Origin: Patescibacteria group bacterium
GTDB taxonomy: Bacteria > Patescibacteriota > Gracilibacteria > UBA1369 > UBA12470
NCBI GenBank assembly: GCA_018816885.1
Contig: JAHIUS010000016.1
Coordinates: 1 to 37,061, forward strand
Direction: 5' to 3'
Length of the DNA stretch: 37,061 nucleotides
Under the pieces are notes generated by a model that did not search any database, was not told the DNA's origin, and worked only from the letters and a program-made list of their open reading frames with translations. The position numbers were made by a program, and so were the translations under genes. Below are positions 1-7,625 of the stretch, one piece after another. Every line of letters begins with the position of its first letter. The first letter of the stretch is position 1.

Positions 1-1
1 A

Positions 2-316
2 ATCCAGGCATACGCTGAAGGGTCGAGCGCATACTTCAAGTTTTACGGGACAAGTGACGGCAGGCAAGCCATAATGGACGGCCCTTACTATAGCGGATAC
101 ACGGAGCCGCCACCCGACATAATCGAATACACAACTCAGCTCGCCCCCGGGCAAAGAGTGCAAAAAGACACGGCCCACATGGGGTTCAACGCCACATGGT
201 ATAGAACCGTGGTTTATCCGGACGGCGAAAAATACACGGAAACAATTGCCAGCAAATACCAAGCCTGGCCTGCGAAATATCAAGTTGGAATCAGCGAAAC
301 AGAACCACTAAACTAG
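2..316 (+). CDS. VanW-family surface protein, C-terminal fragment (5' end outside window)
   Basis: The frame is open from base 2, well before the first ATG at 74, and ends with TAG at 314-316, so this is the end of a longer gene. The roughly 104 visible residues contain FKFYGTSDGR, then a Gly-Pro and Tyr-Thr-Glu-Pro-Pro-Pro stretch, a YRTVVYPDG hairpin, and an ending of the S-x-Y-x-x-W-P type. This pattern is typical of the C-terminal part of VanW/YoaR-like proteins, with their G5-like beta tail. Such proteins are cell-envelope associated; their biochemical role is not settled. The next gene starts 7 bp downstream, so the two are probably cotranscribed. I am fairly sure of the family, but the N-terminal domains cannot be seen. 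Confidence 0.7.
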   Translation: MQAYAEGSSAYFKFYGTSDGRQAIMDGPYYSGYTEPPPDIIEYTTQLAPGQRVQKDTAHMGFNATWYRTVVYPDGEKYTETIASKYQAWPAKYQVGISETEPLN

Positions 317-323
317 AAACAAC

Positions 324-1409
324 ATGCGAAATCTAATCGCAATCTTCGCAGCCAATAAACTCCTCTTGCTAATTACGGCGGCCATAGCGGCAATCCTGAT
401 TCCGTCAGGCGCAATTTACTTCGAGAACCTTGCATCTTACGATAGCGGGTCGGTATTCTTGAACGGGTGGTCTCTTTGGGACAGCAACTCGTACATTCAG
501 ATCGCTCGTGACGGATATTTCGGACGATATTTCGCGTATTTTCCTCTTTGGCCGATAGTGCTCAGGATCGGCGCCATATTCACTCTTGGGAATTATGCGT
601 TAGCCGGACTAATTCTCAATTTGATTTTCTCTTTTGGGGCGGCGGTAATGATTTGGAAGCTCTGCAAGTTGGAATTTAAAGATGAAAAAACCGGACTTTG
701 GGCGAATATATTTCTGTTTTTCTTCCCGACAGCATTCTTTTTGACAGCTCTTTACGCGGAGAGCCTTTTGCTGTTTCTCGGAGTCGCGGGTATATATTTT
801 TTGAGAAAAAAGAATTGGTGGCTTGCGGGAATCGCAGTATTTTTTGCGTCGATGACGAAGGAGGTGGGCGGAGTTATGCTGCTGCCGCTTCTGTATGTTG
901 CCTGGAAAGAAAAAAAATGGCTTTTACCCATGGCTCCGATTCTCGGGGTCACGGCGGTACTCGCAATATACTATTTCACTTCGGGAGATCCGTTAATTTT
1001 CTTGAAACAGCATGAAGGATTCGGAAAAACCTTGTCACTCCCCCATGTCCCGATAATTCATGCCCTGCAAAATATCGACAATCCCTACCACGCATGGAAT
1101 CTGTTTTGCTTCGGATTTACGGCAGTTTTGACCCATCAAGTTTATAAACTTCTTCCGAAAGAATACTTCCTTTACTGTATCGCGGTGCTCGGCCCCGGGC
1201 TGATGTCCTCCAACCTTGAAGGGTACTCCCGTTATCTGTTAATCGGATTCCCGATGTTTATGGTTTTAGGGAAATTTCACAAAAAACTTTCAGTAAAAAG
1301 TATGTATGTTATATTCCTGTTGCTACTCCTGATATTCACGGTACGATACGTGCTGGGCGAAACAGGCGCATTCCCATTTGACCGCCTTCCGACAATAGGG
1401 TTGACATAG
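324..1409 (+). CDS. PIG-V-like (GT-C) mannosyltransferase, integral membrane
   Basis: A 361-residue polytopic membrane protein with about nine or ten hydrophobic segments. Near the N-terminus, in the first extracytoplasmic loop, it has W-D-S-N-S-Y at about residues 52-57, followed by ARDGY. Later it has FFPTAFFLTALYAES (about 133-146) and TKE (178-180). This arrangement matches the PIG-V/GPI mannosyltransferase-like family of GT-C enzymes, which use polyprenyl-phosphate sugars; the early acidic residue is the expected catalytic region. Bacterial members probably glycosylate surface lipids or proteins, but the acceptor is unknown. It starts 7 bp after the VanW-like gene, which supports an envelope role. 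No Shine-Dalgarno sequence precedes the ATG. Confidence 0.75.
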   Translation: MRNLIAIFAANKLLLLITAAIAAILIPSGAIYFENLASYDSGSVFLNGWSLWDSNSYIQIARDGYFGRYFAYFPLWPIVLRIGAIFTLGNYALAGLILNLIFSFGAAVMIWKLCKLEFKDEKTGLWANIFLFFFPTAFFLTALYAESLLLFLGVAGIYFLRKKNWWLAGIAVFFASMTKEVGGVMLLPLLYVAWKEKKWLLPMAPILGVTAVLAIYYFTSGDPLIFLKQHEGFGKTLSLPHVPIIHALQNIDNPYHAWNLFCFGFTAVLTHQVYKLLPKEYFLYCIAVLGPGLMSSNLEGYSRYLLIGFPMFMVLGKFHKKLSVKSMYVIFLLLLLIFTVRYVLGETGAFPFDRLPTIGLT

Positions 1410-1459
1410 TAGTCGAAATCCTACATTATTCGCACCTTAATTTAAACTATTTTAGTCAA

Positions 1460-3028
1460 ATGGCGGCAGACAAAGGCAGACAATCATTGGATGGTGAGCG
1501 GGATTCGCTTGAAGAGTTCGAGGAAACTTCATACGAAATAGTAGTTGCCGGAGGAGAAGGGGGTCTTTTGGCTGGAGACGACTTGATAGCCGACGGACGA
1601 GTAGTCAGTGCATTTATGGAAGCTGTTCGATCCGGAATAATTAACAGAACCACTTCTCAGCAGGACGCGGTGGAGATTATTAAAGGGCAGGTAGGAAAAG
1701 GGGTGAGGATTTTGGAAGCGGGCGAAGCGGCAAGAGCACCACTGCAATGGATAAGGGCATATCTTGGTAAAACAATGAGACAAGAAAAAAAAGAAAAAAA
1801 GGAGGAAGCCTTAAAAAGACTCCGGAAATTAGCATCTGTCATTGCAAAAGAAGCAGGAGCTCTCGAGCTTGAAGATAAGGCGATTTTGCGTAGGATGTGG
1901 TGTGAAGGCGCTTCAGCAGATCGAGATGCTATTGAGCATCTTGAGAGCGAAGCACAAAGGTTAGAGCAGGAGTCGGGAGAGACAAAGCATATCAAAAAGA
2001 TAGGACGCGTAACCGGGCTGATGGACCCTGCGTCAAGCAGACGGGAAATGTCGGCATACAAAGGGGCGAAAGGATATGACGAAGGAGAGAAAAGGCATCC
2101 CGGCTATAAAGAGGCATCAAATTTACTGAAATTTTGGGCCGGCAGAGCGGCAGACTCCATGAGCACTAAGGGCGTACAAATGGTAGCGGCTGAAATAGGG
2201 GCGGGAACAGGGCTGATTACAGAGGCATTAGGCAGGCAGCTTGCCTCAGCCAATACGACACTTGCGGCAGTTGAGATCGATCAAATCGCATATAATTTAC
2301 TCGATCAGAGGATAAAGGACTCGGGACTGAATAATGTAGTCGTATTAAGAGGCGCGGGAGAGCATGTTCTTTTCGCTGAAAAAGGATTGCATTTGGCAAT
2401 TGAAGTCCTGACATTGCATCATAGAAACATATTGAGGATTTTTATGGACTTAAGCCAAAGGGCCAAGGAAATGAGAATAGCTCGAGCACAAAGCCCTCTC
2501 GACGACACAACCGGCAAACCGTTTGAGCCAGAGCTTTATATCGTTGAAGAGTGTCCGAGTTTTTCTCCGCCTGAAAATCCGGACCAAGTCCAGGCATTTT
2601 TAAGAGAGATGCACGGAGCATTTGTAGGATGGCTAATGGGAGAGAAGTGCGATTTGCTAATAAGCCAACAACAAGATCGGGATGCAGCATTTAATGAATT
2701 AAGCGCGGTGATAAATGATGAATTAAAGTCTCAAATTGAAGGTGCATACGGGATAGATATAGTAACAATACTTCTAAAAAGACTTGGTCGGGAGAACTAT
2801 TGGCCGGGAACTTTCGAGGAATGGGTTGAAATGGAAAAAGCATTGGAAGAAAAAGGACTCCCGTCACTGCCAATAAGCGGCGAATTAAAATTATCGGTAA
2901 AAACATTACAATCGGTAATACACGCCGCGGGTTTTAAAATCAGAGAACGTGTAAGAACCACAGAAGGTGAAATAGATGTCCCAAACAAAGGCGGACTTAT
3001 CGCATTTCGCTGTCGTCTCGCGGATTAA
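1460..3028 (+). CDS. Orphan protein with SAM-dependent methyltransferase domain
   Basis: 522 residues. The first ~235 are predicted helical and charged, with a Lys/Glu-rich stretch at about 107-120, and match no family I recognise. A class I methyltransferase core follows: motif I E-I-G-A-G-T-G-L-I at about 245-253, an acidic motif II V-E-I-D at about 271-274, and a motif IV-like AIEVLTLHH near 313. The motif I region resembles KsgA/rRNA dimethylase or release-factor methyltransferases, but the catalytic NxPY/DPPY motif is not evident, so the substrate is unknown. The C-terminal 200 residues look like an insertion or extension. Its TAA shares the palindromic TTAA at 3025-3028 with the TAA of the converging TPR gene. 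Its leader is AT-rich without a Shine-Dalgarno sequence. Confidence 0.6.
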   Translation: MAADKGRQSLDGERDSLEEFEETSYEIVVAGGEGGLLAGDDLIADGRVVSAFMEAVRSGIINRTTSQQDAVEIIKGQVGKGVRILEAGEAARAPLQWIRAYLGKTMRQEKKEKKEEALKRLRKLASVIAKEAGALELEDKAILRRMWCEGASADRDAIEHLESEAQRLEQESGETKHIKKIGRVTGLMDPASSRREMSAYKGAKGYDEGEKRHPGYKEASNLLKFWAGRAADSMSTKGVQMVAAEIGAGTGLITEALGRQLASANTTLAAVEIDQIAYNLLDQRIKDSGLNNVVVLRGAGEHVLFAEKGLHLAIEVLTLHHRNILRIFMDLSQRAKEMRIARAQSPLDDTTGKPFEPELYIVEECPSFSPPENPDQVQAFLREMHGAFVGWLMGEKCDLLISQQQDRDAAFNELSAVINDELKSQIEGAYGIDIVTILLKRLGRENYWPGTFEEWVEMEKALEEKGLPSLPISGELKLSVKTLQSVIHAAGFKIRERVRTTEGEIDVPNKGGLIAFRCRLAD

Positions 3029-3777
3029 TCCTCGCCAGCAAGCCCTTTAACATCCTCATTATAAGGATCCAGTTCAAGCATCCTCTTCACCGATCTTTGA
3101 AGCTCATCCTCGAGTCCGAGCTTCTGATAATATCCGATCAAAGCCTGCAGATAATCCATGTTTCTCGGCGATTTCCGACTCGCCTTTTCGAAGTTGGCAA
3201 GAGCCTTTTCGTCATTATTCAGCTCCATATAAACCCGTGCCAAACTTGCAAACCGCGCAGCCCTTTTGTCATCCAGTGCGATCGCATTTTCATAAGCCTC
3301 CGCGGCCTCCAGCAACCTTCCTTGATTGTATAGCGCCCGCCCCAGACTGCTGTAATAGAGTGGATTTTTTTTTAAATTCGTTAATTTTTGGAAGAAAAAC
3401 TCAGCCTTGGAATCGTTCCCAAGCCCGAGATAAGTCATGCCAAGGTGGAAATTCGCATCAAGATGAGTCTCCTCGATAGACAAAACACGGATAAAAAATT
3501 CCTCGGACTCAAGCAGCTCCTTTCTCGCAAAGTGGAACTCCCCTTTCTTCATCAGCCCTCGAACATCCCCGCTCTTCTTAGGTTTAGCGTCATCAGAATT
3601 GCCATCTCTTTGATCTTGAGTTTTTGATCTTGAATCTTTGATCTTTGATTTCTGATCTGCGACAAGCTCTGCTTGGAGCTTTTCTCCTTTCAAAACCAGC
3701 AGCAGCCTTCTGACAAAAAGAATTCCCAGAAAAACAAGCCCCCCGACAACAAAAATCAGCTTTAAAAAACTAATCAT
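3025..3777 (-). CDS. Membrane-anchored TPR-repeat protein
   Basis: 250 residues from the ATG at 3777, chosen because it overlaps the upstream PSP1 stop by only 8 bp; the longer frame to 3846 would run deep inside that gene. One N-terminal transmembrane helix (residues ~4-29) is followed by a basic linker and then by about four tetratricopeptide repeats (roughly 75-240), including FHLGMTYLGLGNDSKAEFFF and SLGRALYNQGRLLEAAEAYE. TPR domains bind protein partners; the partner here is unknown. The linker (residues 41-58) is encoded by seven contiguous 7-bp repeat units (3609-3657) and therefore shows a 7-residue repeat (SKIKDSR then SKTQDQR). It is the third gene of a holB-PSP1-TPR operon. Confidence 0.8.
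   Translation of the reverse strand: MISFLKLIFVVGGLVFLGILFVRRLLLVLKGEKLQAELVADQKSKIKDSRSKTQDQRDGNSDDAKPKKSGDVRGLMKKGEFHFARKELLESEEFFIRVLSIEETHLDANFHLGMTYLGLGNDSKAEFFFQKLTNLKKNPLYYSSLGRALYNQGRLLEAAEAYENAIALDDKRAARFASLARVYMELNNDEKALANFEKASRKSPRNMDYLQALIGYYQKLGLEDELQRSVKRMLELDPYNEDVKGLAGED
3609..3657. repeat. Heptamer array inside the TPR coding sequence
   Basis: Seven contiguous 7-bp units of the TTTGATC type on the + strand, covering 49 bp without a break. TTTGATC occurs three times; the others are one- to three-base variants such as TTGAATC and TTTGATT. Three units equal 21 bp, so translation on the minus strand gives a 7-residue peptide repeat. The same unit family occurs between genes at 9538, 9802 and 30364. 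Confidence 0.85.
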
Positions 3778-4597
3778 TTTTAACGGGCTTAACGATCTTA
3801 AGGTCGGCAACGGGAACAACAATATATTCGCCGTCCTTGTTTTCAACTCGAACCTTTTGATTCAAAACATCCACCCCGCGCACAACACCCGTCTTTCCAT
3901 CCTTCATGGTGACGCTGCTCATATACGGCGGCAAACTTTTCTTGAGCTGGTCATAGCTTTTGACCTCATAAGCAAGACAGCACATCAGTTTCCCGCAAAC
4001 ACCGGACAGCTTCTCGGAACCCTTATTTGACATATTTTGGACTCGCACCATATCCATTGTAATGCTCTTCAGCTTCCCGACAGCCTGTCCGCAGCAAAGC
4101 CTTCTCCCACACTTCCCGTACCCGCGCACAAACCTCGCTTTATCACGCGGACCAATCTGTTGAAGATGGATTTGTCTCTGGAAACGCTGAGCTAATTTTT
4201 TTACAAGATCACGGAAATCAACCCGATCATCGGAAGTAAAAACAAAATTGATTTTCGCGCCATCCAAAGAATAAATCGCATCAATGAGATACATATTAAG
4301 TGAGAACTCCTCGATATAATTCCTGCACTTCTCCATGGCATCCCTCCCGGACAAAGTATTGGCCTTCATTTTCTGTAGGTCATTATCGGACGCAAGTCGC
4401 AAAACAGCCATATTTTTGGCAATTTCTTCGGCATCATCACTCAGGGAAATAATCTGCCCAACCTCATTGCCGCCATCTTCATCGCTGAATACGACCATAT
4501 CCCCGCGCTTATATTTGTCCCCCTCCTGAGCGGGAATATACAGAGCCTTATAGTGATAAAAAGACAGAATTCCGTAAATTTTTGTCATAATTGCCAT
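3770..4597 (-). CDS. ricT: PSP1-domain protein (RicT/YaaT family)
   Basis: 275 residues. The central part carries the PSP1 hallmark: two cysteine clusters, G-K-C-G-R-R-L-C-C-G (about 161-170) and G-V-C-G-K-L-M-C-C (about 199-207), between a beta-rich N-terminal domain and a C-terminal tail. In Bacillus subtilis the homologue RicT (YaaT) forms a complex with RicA and RicF that carries iron-sulfur clusters and affects RNase Y activity. The clustered cysteines here are consistent with metal or cluster binding. The gene begins 3 bp after the holB stop, the same holB-yaaT adjacency known in Firmicutes. The start could be the ATG at 4597 or the one at 4588; neither has a Shine-Dalgarno sequence. 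Confidence 0.88.
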   Translation of the reverse strand: MAIMTKIYGILSFYHYKALYIPAQEGDKYKRGDMVVFSDEDGGNEVGQIISLSDDAEEIAKNMAVLRLASDNDLQKMKANTLSGRDAMEKCRNYIEEFSLNMYLIDAIYSLDGAKINFVFTSDDRVDFRDLVKKLAQRFQRQIHLQQIGPRDKARFVRGYGKCGRRLCCGQAVGKLKSITMDMVRVQNMSNKGSEKLSGVCGKLMCCLAYEVKSYDQLKKSLPPYMSSVTMKDGKTGVVRGVDVLNQKVRVENKDGEYIVVPVADLKIVKPVKND

Positions 4598-4600
4598 AAT

Positions 4601-5551
4601 TCAGAAGCTTAACATTAAATTTTCCAGAGCGAGCTTAGCGTTAACGTTGCGACCCATAAGATACCGTGTTTCCTCTATTTTGTTAATCAAATTCAAGAAA
4701 TCCTCCTTGGAAAAACGAATAATCTCCGGATACTCCTCCGTATTATCCGCATTCACAAAGCTTCTGACCACATGAAGAAAAATCTCAAAAAACGCCTCCA
4801 GATCACGCGGATCACTATCTTTTGCAGTCAAATCCTGCACATACATAAACCTTTTCGTAAGATCTTTATCCCGAAAAAGCGCCCGAATATCATTATAAAG
4901 CTTCAGGTATCCCATCATAGCCTCAGGCTCCCTCAGAAGCTCGATCGCCTTCCCCGGCCTCCCAAGAGAAAGCATTACCGCCCTCTCGAGCATGTCTTCG
5001 GTCGATTCAATCTGCAATGCTTCCCGCATATCCTGCATTTTCTTTTTTAAAGCCTTCTCCGAAATAGCCGGGAACTTCATCACCCTGCACCTGGAAATAA
5101 TTGTAGGCAAAAGCTCCCGCAAATTCCCCGCCGTCATAAGAAAAAGAGTCTTTTTCGGCGGTTCCTCAAGGGTTTTCAAAAAACAGTTAGCCGCATCCGG
5201 CGTCATCCTCCCAATATTATCCAAAAGAACGATCTTGTAGTTGCTCTGAGCGCTCATGTTCAGGCTGGTAATAATCTCTCTAACAGGTTCGATTTTGATA
5301 GAAGTCCCGTCATCCCGCATTTCCGTCGTATCAAGATGTGCACCTTTGGCAATCTGTTTGCAAGTCGGACAAACCCGGCAATAATTATCGTTACACTGCA
5401 AAATATGTGCCAAAGTCTTCGCCACAAGAAACTTCCCCACCTTCTCCGGCCCCACAAAAATGTAAGCGTGAGCAAGATTGTCGTTTTTGAGATCGCTTTC
5501 CAGCTTCTCAACCTGTTTTTCATGCCCGATAAGAGGCCACTTGTAGAGCAT
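4601..5551 (-). CDS. holB: DNA polymerase III delta' subunit
   Basis: 316 residues, an AAA+ clamp-loader subunit. The P-loop is G-P-E-K-V-G-K at about 34-40. A four-cysteine zinc module follows (C53, C58, C61, C64), then a Walker B-like IVLLDNI (~107-113) and the S-R-C motif (~153-155) that carries the trans-acting arginine. The rest is the helical lid and collar region, which is divergent. The protein loads the sliding clamp with tau/gamma and delta. It heads a three-gene operon with PSP1 and TPR genes and has its own extended -10 promoter and a repeat-rich leader. Confidence 0.88.
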   Translation of the reverse strand: MLYKWPLIGHEKQVEKLESDLKNDNLAHAYIFVGPEKVGKFLVAKTLAHILQCNDNYCRVCPTCKQIAKGAHLDTTEMRDDGTSIKIEPVREIITSLNMSAQSNYKIVLLDNIGRMTPDAANCFLKTLEEPPKKTLFLMTAGNLRELLPTIISRCRVMKFPAISEKALKKKMQDMREALQIESTEDMLERAVMLSLGRPGKAIELLREPEAMMGYLKLYNDIRALFRDKDLTKRFMYVQDLTAKDSDPRDLEAFFEIFLHVVRSFVNADNTEEYPEIIRFSKEDFLNLINKIEETRYLMGRNVNAKLALENLMLSF

Positions 5552-5580
5552 AGTTGTAGGGAGTAGTTGTAGTGGTAGTT
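5551..5580. repeat. 6-7 bp periodic TAG/CTA array forming the holB leader
   Basis: On the + strand TAG recurs at 5551, 5557, 5564, 5570 and 5576 (spacing 6-7 bp). In the holB sense this is a CTA/ACT-phased, unstructured 5' leader between the TATAAT box and the ATG, and the start codon touches its end. It is less regular than the other arrays. Confidence 0.55.
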
Positions 5581-5591
5581 GGTGGATGTGG

Positions 5592-5600
5592 ATTATAGCA
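5592..5600 (-). promoter_or_regulatory. Extended -10 promoter of holB
   Basis: The minus strand reads TGC-TATAAT, a consensus -10 box with an upstream TG, 41 bp before the holB ATG. No good -35 is visible. The same TGCTATAAT sequence precedes the genes starting at 31257 and 33390. Confidence 0.6.
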
Positions 5601-5630
5601 AAAAAGCTTCTTTTATCATATCAGAACCAT

Positions 5631-5639
5631 GATATACTG
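5631..5639 (+). promoter_or_regulatory. Extended -10 promoter of the small exported protein gene
   Basis: TGA-TATACT on the + strand, 24 bp upstream of the ATG at 5664 and divergent from the holB promoter. It supports the ATG at 5664 over the in-frame ATG at 5586, which lies upstream of this promoter. Confidence 0.5.
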
Positions 5640-5663
5640 CATCTGCAAGCGATTTATACCACT

Positions 5664-5927
5664 ATGGATATATTAAACAGAAAAACGGTTCTTATCGGTG
5701 CAGGGGTAATGGCGTTGGCATCAATACCATTAATAAACGCAATAAGAACCAATCAGCAAGAGAACCCGCCAGCCACATGCTGGGTCAATTGCGAAGATTC
5801 CGGCAGCCCCCGCGTCGAATGTGAAGGCGGATGGGGAAAAGACACATGGGAAGAAGCTTTTCAAAAATGGGAGGCTGAGCCTCGCGGGACATATCCCGAG
5901 TGCTGGACAATTCCTGTGAAGCGATAA
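5664..5927 (+). CDS. Small exported or membrane-anchored protein, unknown function
   Basis: 87 residues. The ATG at 5664 is chosen because a promoter lies just upstream. A positively charged start followed by a hydrophobic segment (residues ~8-25) looks like a signal anchor or signal peptide. The mature part is short and has three cysteines, several tryptophans and negative charges (for example CWVNCEDSG and GGWGKDTWEEAFQKW). I recognise no family. It lies directly before a small lipoprotein gene on the same strand, and both may be surface or periplasmic factors. The cysteines could form disulfides outside the membrane. Confidence 0.55.
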   Translation: MDILNRKTVLIGAGVMALASIPLINAIRTNQQENPPATCWVNCEDSGSPRVECEGGWGKDTWEEAFQKWEAEPRGTYPECWTIPVKR

Positions 5928-5984
5928 ATTGCAAAAAGCCACATCAAGAAGTACAATCACACCCCTACTCTTAATAACCTCAAA

Positions 5985-6239
5985 ATGGAAAACCCGAGAG
6001 CAAAAGCGGTAGCGGTAATCTTGGCGGGGATACTCCCTATGATCGCCGGCTGCCAAAAAACAAATCCGTGTACGCCCTGTGCCAACATCGATGGAAACAA
6101 TGAACGTACCCCTGATGTCATATGCCGTGATGATGTTGAATCAGACTTCGCAGACTACCAAGAAGCGTTAAAGGCAGCTAGAAGCAACTTGGCGACTATT
6201 CAGCTTTGCAATGCACCGGCGCCAAAACCCAGCCCATAA
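5985..6239 (+). CDS. Small lipoprotein, unknown function
   Basis: 84 residues. The N-terminus is a lipoprotein signal: short basic n-region, a hydrophobic stretch and the lipobox I-A-G-C with cysteine at about residue 23. The mature protein is small, with a CTPCANID cluster and a proline-rich end. No family is recognised. It converges on the Mur ligase gene, with a hairpin terminator between them. Confidence 0.6.
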   Translation: MENPRAKAVAVILAGILPMIAGCQKTNPCTPCANIDGNNERTPDVICRDDVESDFADYQEALKAARSNLATIQLCNAPAPKPSP

Positions 6240-6245
6240 AAAGCC

Positions 6246-6286
6246 GTTTTGCGCAGCGAAACACCATAGTCCCGCCAAGGCAGGAC
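6246..6286 (-). terminator. Tandem hairpin terminator of the Mur ligase gene
   Basis: Two hairpins: 6269-6286 (GTCCCGCC paired with GGCAGGAC, one mismatch) and 6246-6262 (GTTTTGC paired with GCGAAAC, one U-G pair). In the minus sense the second hairpin is followed by GGCTTTTT, as expected for intrinsic termination. It belongs to the same hairpin family as 9106 and 21449. Confidence 0.6.
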
Positions 6287-6289
6287 CCA

Positions 6290-7576
6290 TTACCACCCTG
6301 CTTCCTGCCTCACCAGCATATCCCGCGCCCTTTCCGGCTCGGCCATAATTTCCTTAACAAGTTTTTCCATTCGAACCTTATTTTGTGAGCCTTTGGCCAA
6401 AACAACATCCCCGGGCTTAAGTCTTCCACGCAGAAACTCTCCGGCCTCTTTCGAGTCCATGAAGCTCCAAATCGAACTCTTATCAAGTCCGCACTCCTCG
6501 GAATACAGCTTTGCGAACTCTCCGACAGTAATCAGCATATCTGCGATTTTCCCGACCTCTTTCCCGACCCTGCGATGTTCACTATCCGTTAAATCCCCCA
6601 ATTCATTCATATTTCCAAGCGCCGCAATTCTTCGCCCGACTCCGGCAGGTTTTAGTTCGGAAAGAACCTCCAAAGCCGCAAACATAGTCGCAGGCGAAGC
6701 ATTATAAGAAGAGTCGATAATCACGCTCCCTTCAGCACCTTTTAATAAATTCATCCTTCCAGGCGGCAGAGTAAAATCTTCAAGCCCGGCCTTAATGGTC
6801 TCCCATTTAAACCCGGCAAGAAATCCAACCGCAATAGCGGGCAGAACAACATAAATATGATGCCTTCCAATCAGTTGCGGCAGATGCACCGGAATATCCT
6901 TTTGATCAAAATTAAGATTAAAAGAAAGCCCCTTCTCGTTACTCTCCACCTCGGAAACCCGAATATCCGCCCCCTCCGAAAGTCCGTAAGTAATCACATT
7001 CGCGTCAAGATCCGCAACGATCGAGCTCAGATAATGATCGTCCAGGTTCAAAATCGCCCAATTCCCCTTATTCATCCCCTTAACCAGCTTCGATTTCTCC
7101 TTCAAAATCTCCTCCAAATTTTTGAACTGCCCCTCCGCCAGATGAATCGGCTTAATTGCAGACAGAATTCCAATGTGAGGCTTAACAATTTTTAATAAAA
7201 AATTCATATCCCCCGGCTTATCCACCCCCATCTCAAGCACCATTTTTTGGTAAGGAGTTTTATCAAAAAGAGCGGTCATAGTCGCCTTCCAGAGAGTCCC
7301 ACACCAGAGAAGCGGGCTCGAAAACCCCGACTCCTGCTCCAAAATCGCCAGCAAAATCCCAAACTCGGTATTGTAACTCTTCTGATTCCGCAGAACCTGA
7401 AACCGACGCGATAAAACATGATAAATCGCCTCTTTCGTACTCGTTTTCCCCACAGAACCCGTCACCCCGATGATTTCCGGCTTAAGCCTCCTGAGGCGTA
7501 TCCGCACAAGCTGCTGCAAATACCAAAGAATGGCTTTTTTAAGCGATTTCTTGAGTTTTCGGAGGTGTTTTTGCAT
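6290..7576 (-). CDS. murF: MurF-type Mur ligase lacking the usual N-terminal domain
   Basis: 428 residues. The ATP site G-V-T-G-S-V-G-K-T-S-T-K is at about 37-48, followed by the Mur ligase central domain (VLEMGVDKPGDM, ILNLDDHY) and C-terminal domain (PPGRMNLLKG, IDSSYNASPATM, ALGNMNELG, VLAKGSQ). These fit UDP-N-acetylmuramoyl-tripeptide:D-Ala-D-Ala ligase, which completes the cytoplasmic peptidoglycan precursor. Normal MurF has about 80-100 residues before the P-loop that bind the UDP-MurNAc part. Here there are only ~36, very rich in Lys/Arg and predicted to be an amphipathic helix. The gene is therefore either a trimmed MurF or a related Mur ligase with another substrate. Confidence 0.75.
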   Translation of the reverse strand: MQKHLRKLKKSLKKAILWYLQQLVRIRLRRLKPEIIGVTGSVGKTSTKEAIYHVLSRRFQVLRNQKSYNTEFGILLAILEQESGFSSPLLWCGTLWKATMTALFDKTPYQKMVLEMGVDKPGDMNFLLKIVKPHIGILSAIKPIHLAEGQFKNLEEILKEKSKLVKGMNKGNWAILNLDDHYLSSIVADLDANVITYGLSEGADIRVSEVESNEKGLSFNLNFDQKDIPVHLPQLIGRHHIYVVLPAIAVGFLAGFKWETIKAGLEDFTLPPGRMNLLKGAEGSVIIDSSYNASPATMFAALEVLSELKPAGVGRRIAALGNMNELGDLTDSEHRRVGKEVGKIADMLITVGEFAKLYSEECGLDKSSIWSFMDSKEAGEFLRGRLKPGDVVLAKGSQNKVRMEKLVKEIMAEPERARDMLVRQEAGW

Positions 7577-7625
7577 AGTGGGCTCAAATGCTATAACAAA
7601 GCCGGGTTAAAATCAATCTTAGTGA

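Noticed and set aside
698..1015. 105-codon + frame inside the mannosyltransferase gene
   Set aside because: Out-of-frame shadow of a good membrane protein; no start signal or domain.
3778..3846. TPR protein start at 3846
   Set aside because: It would lie 77 bp inside the PSP1 gene; the ATG at 3777 directly precedes the transmembrane helix.
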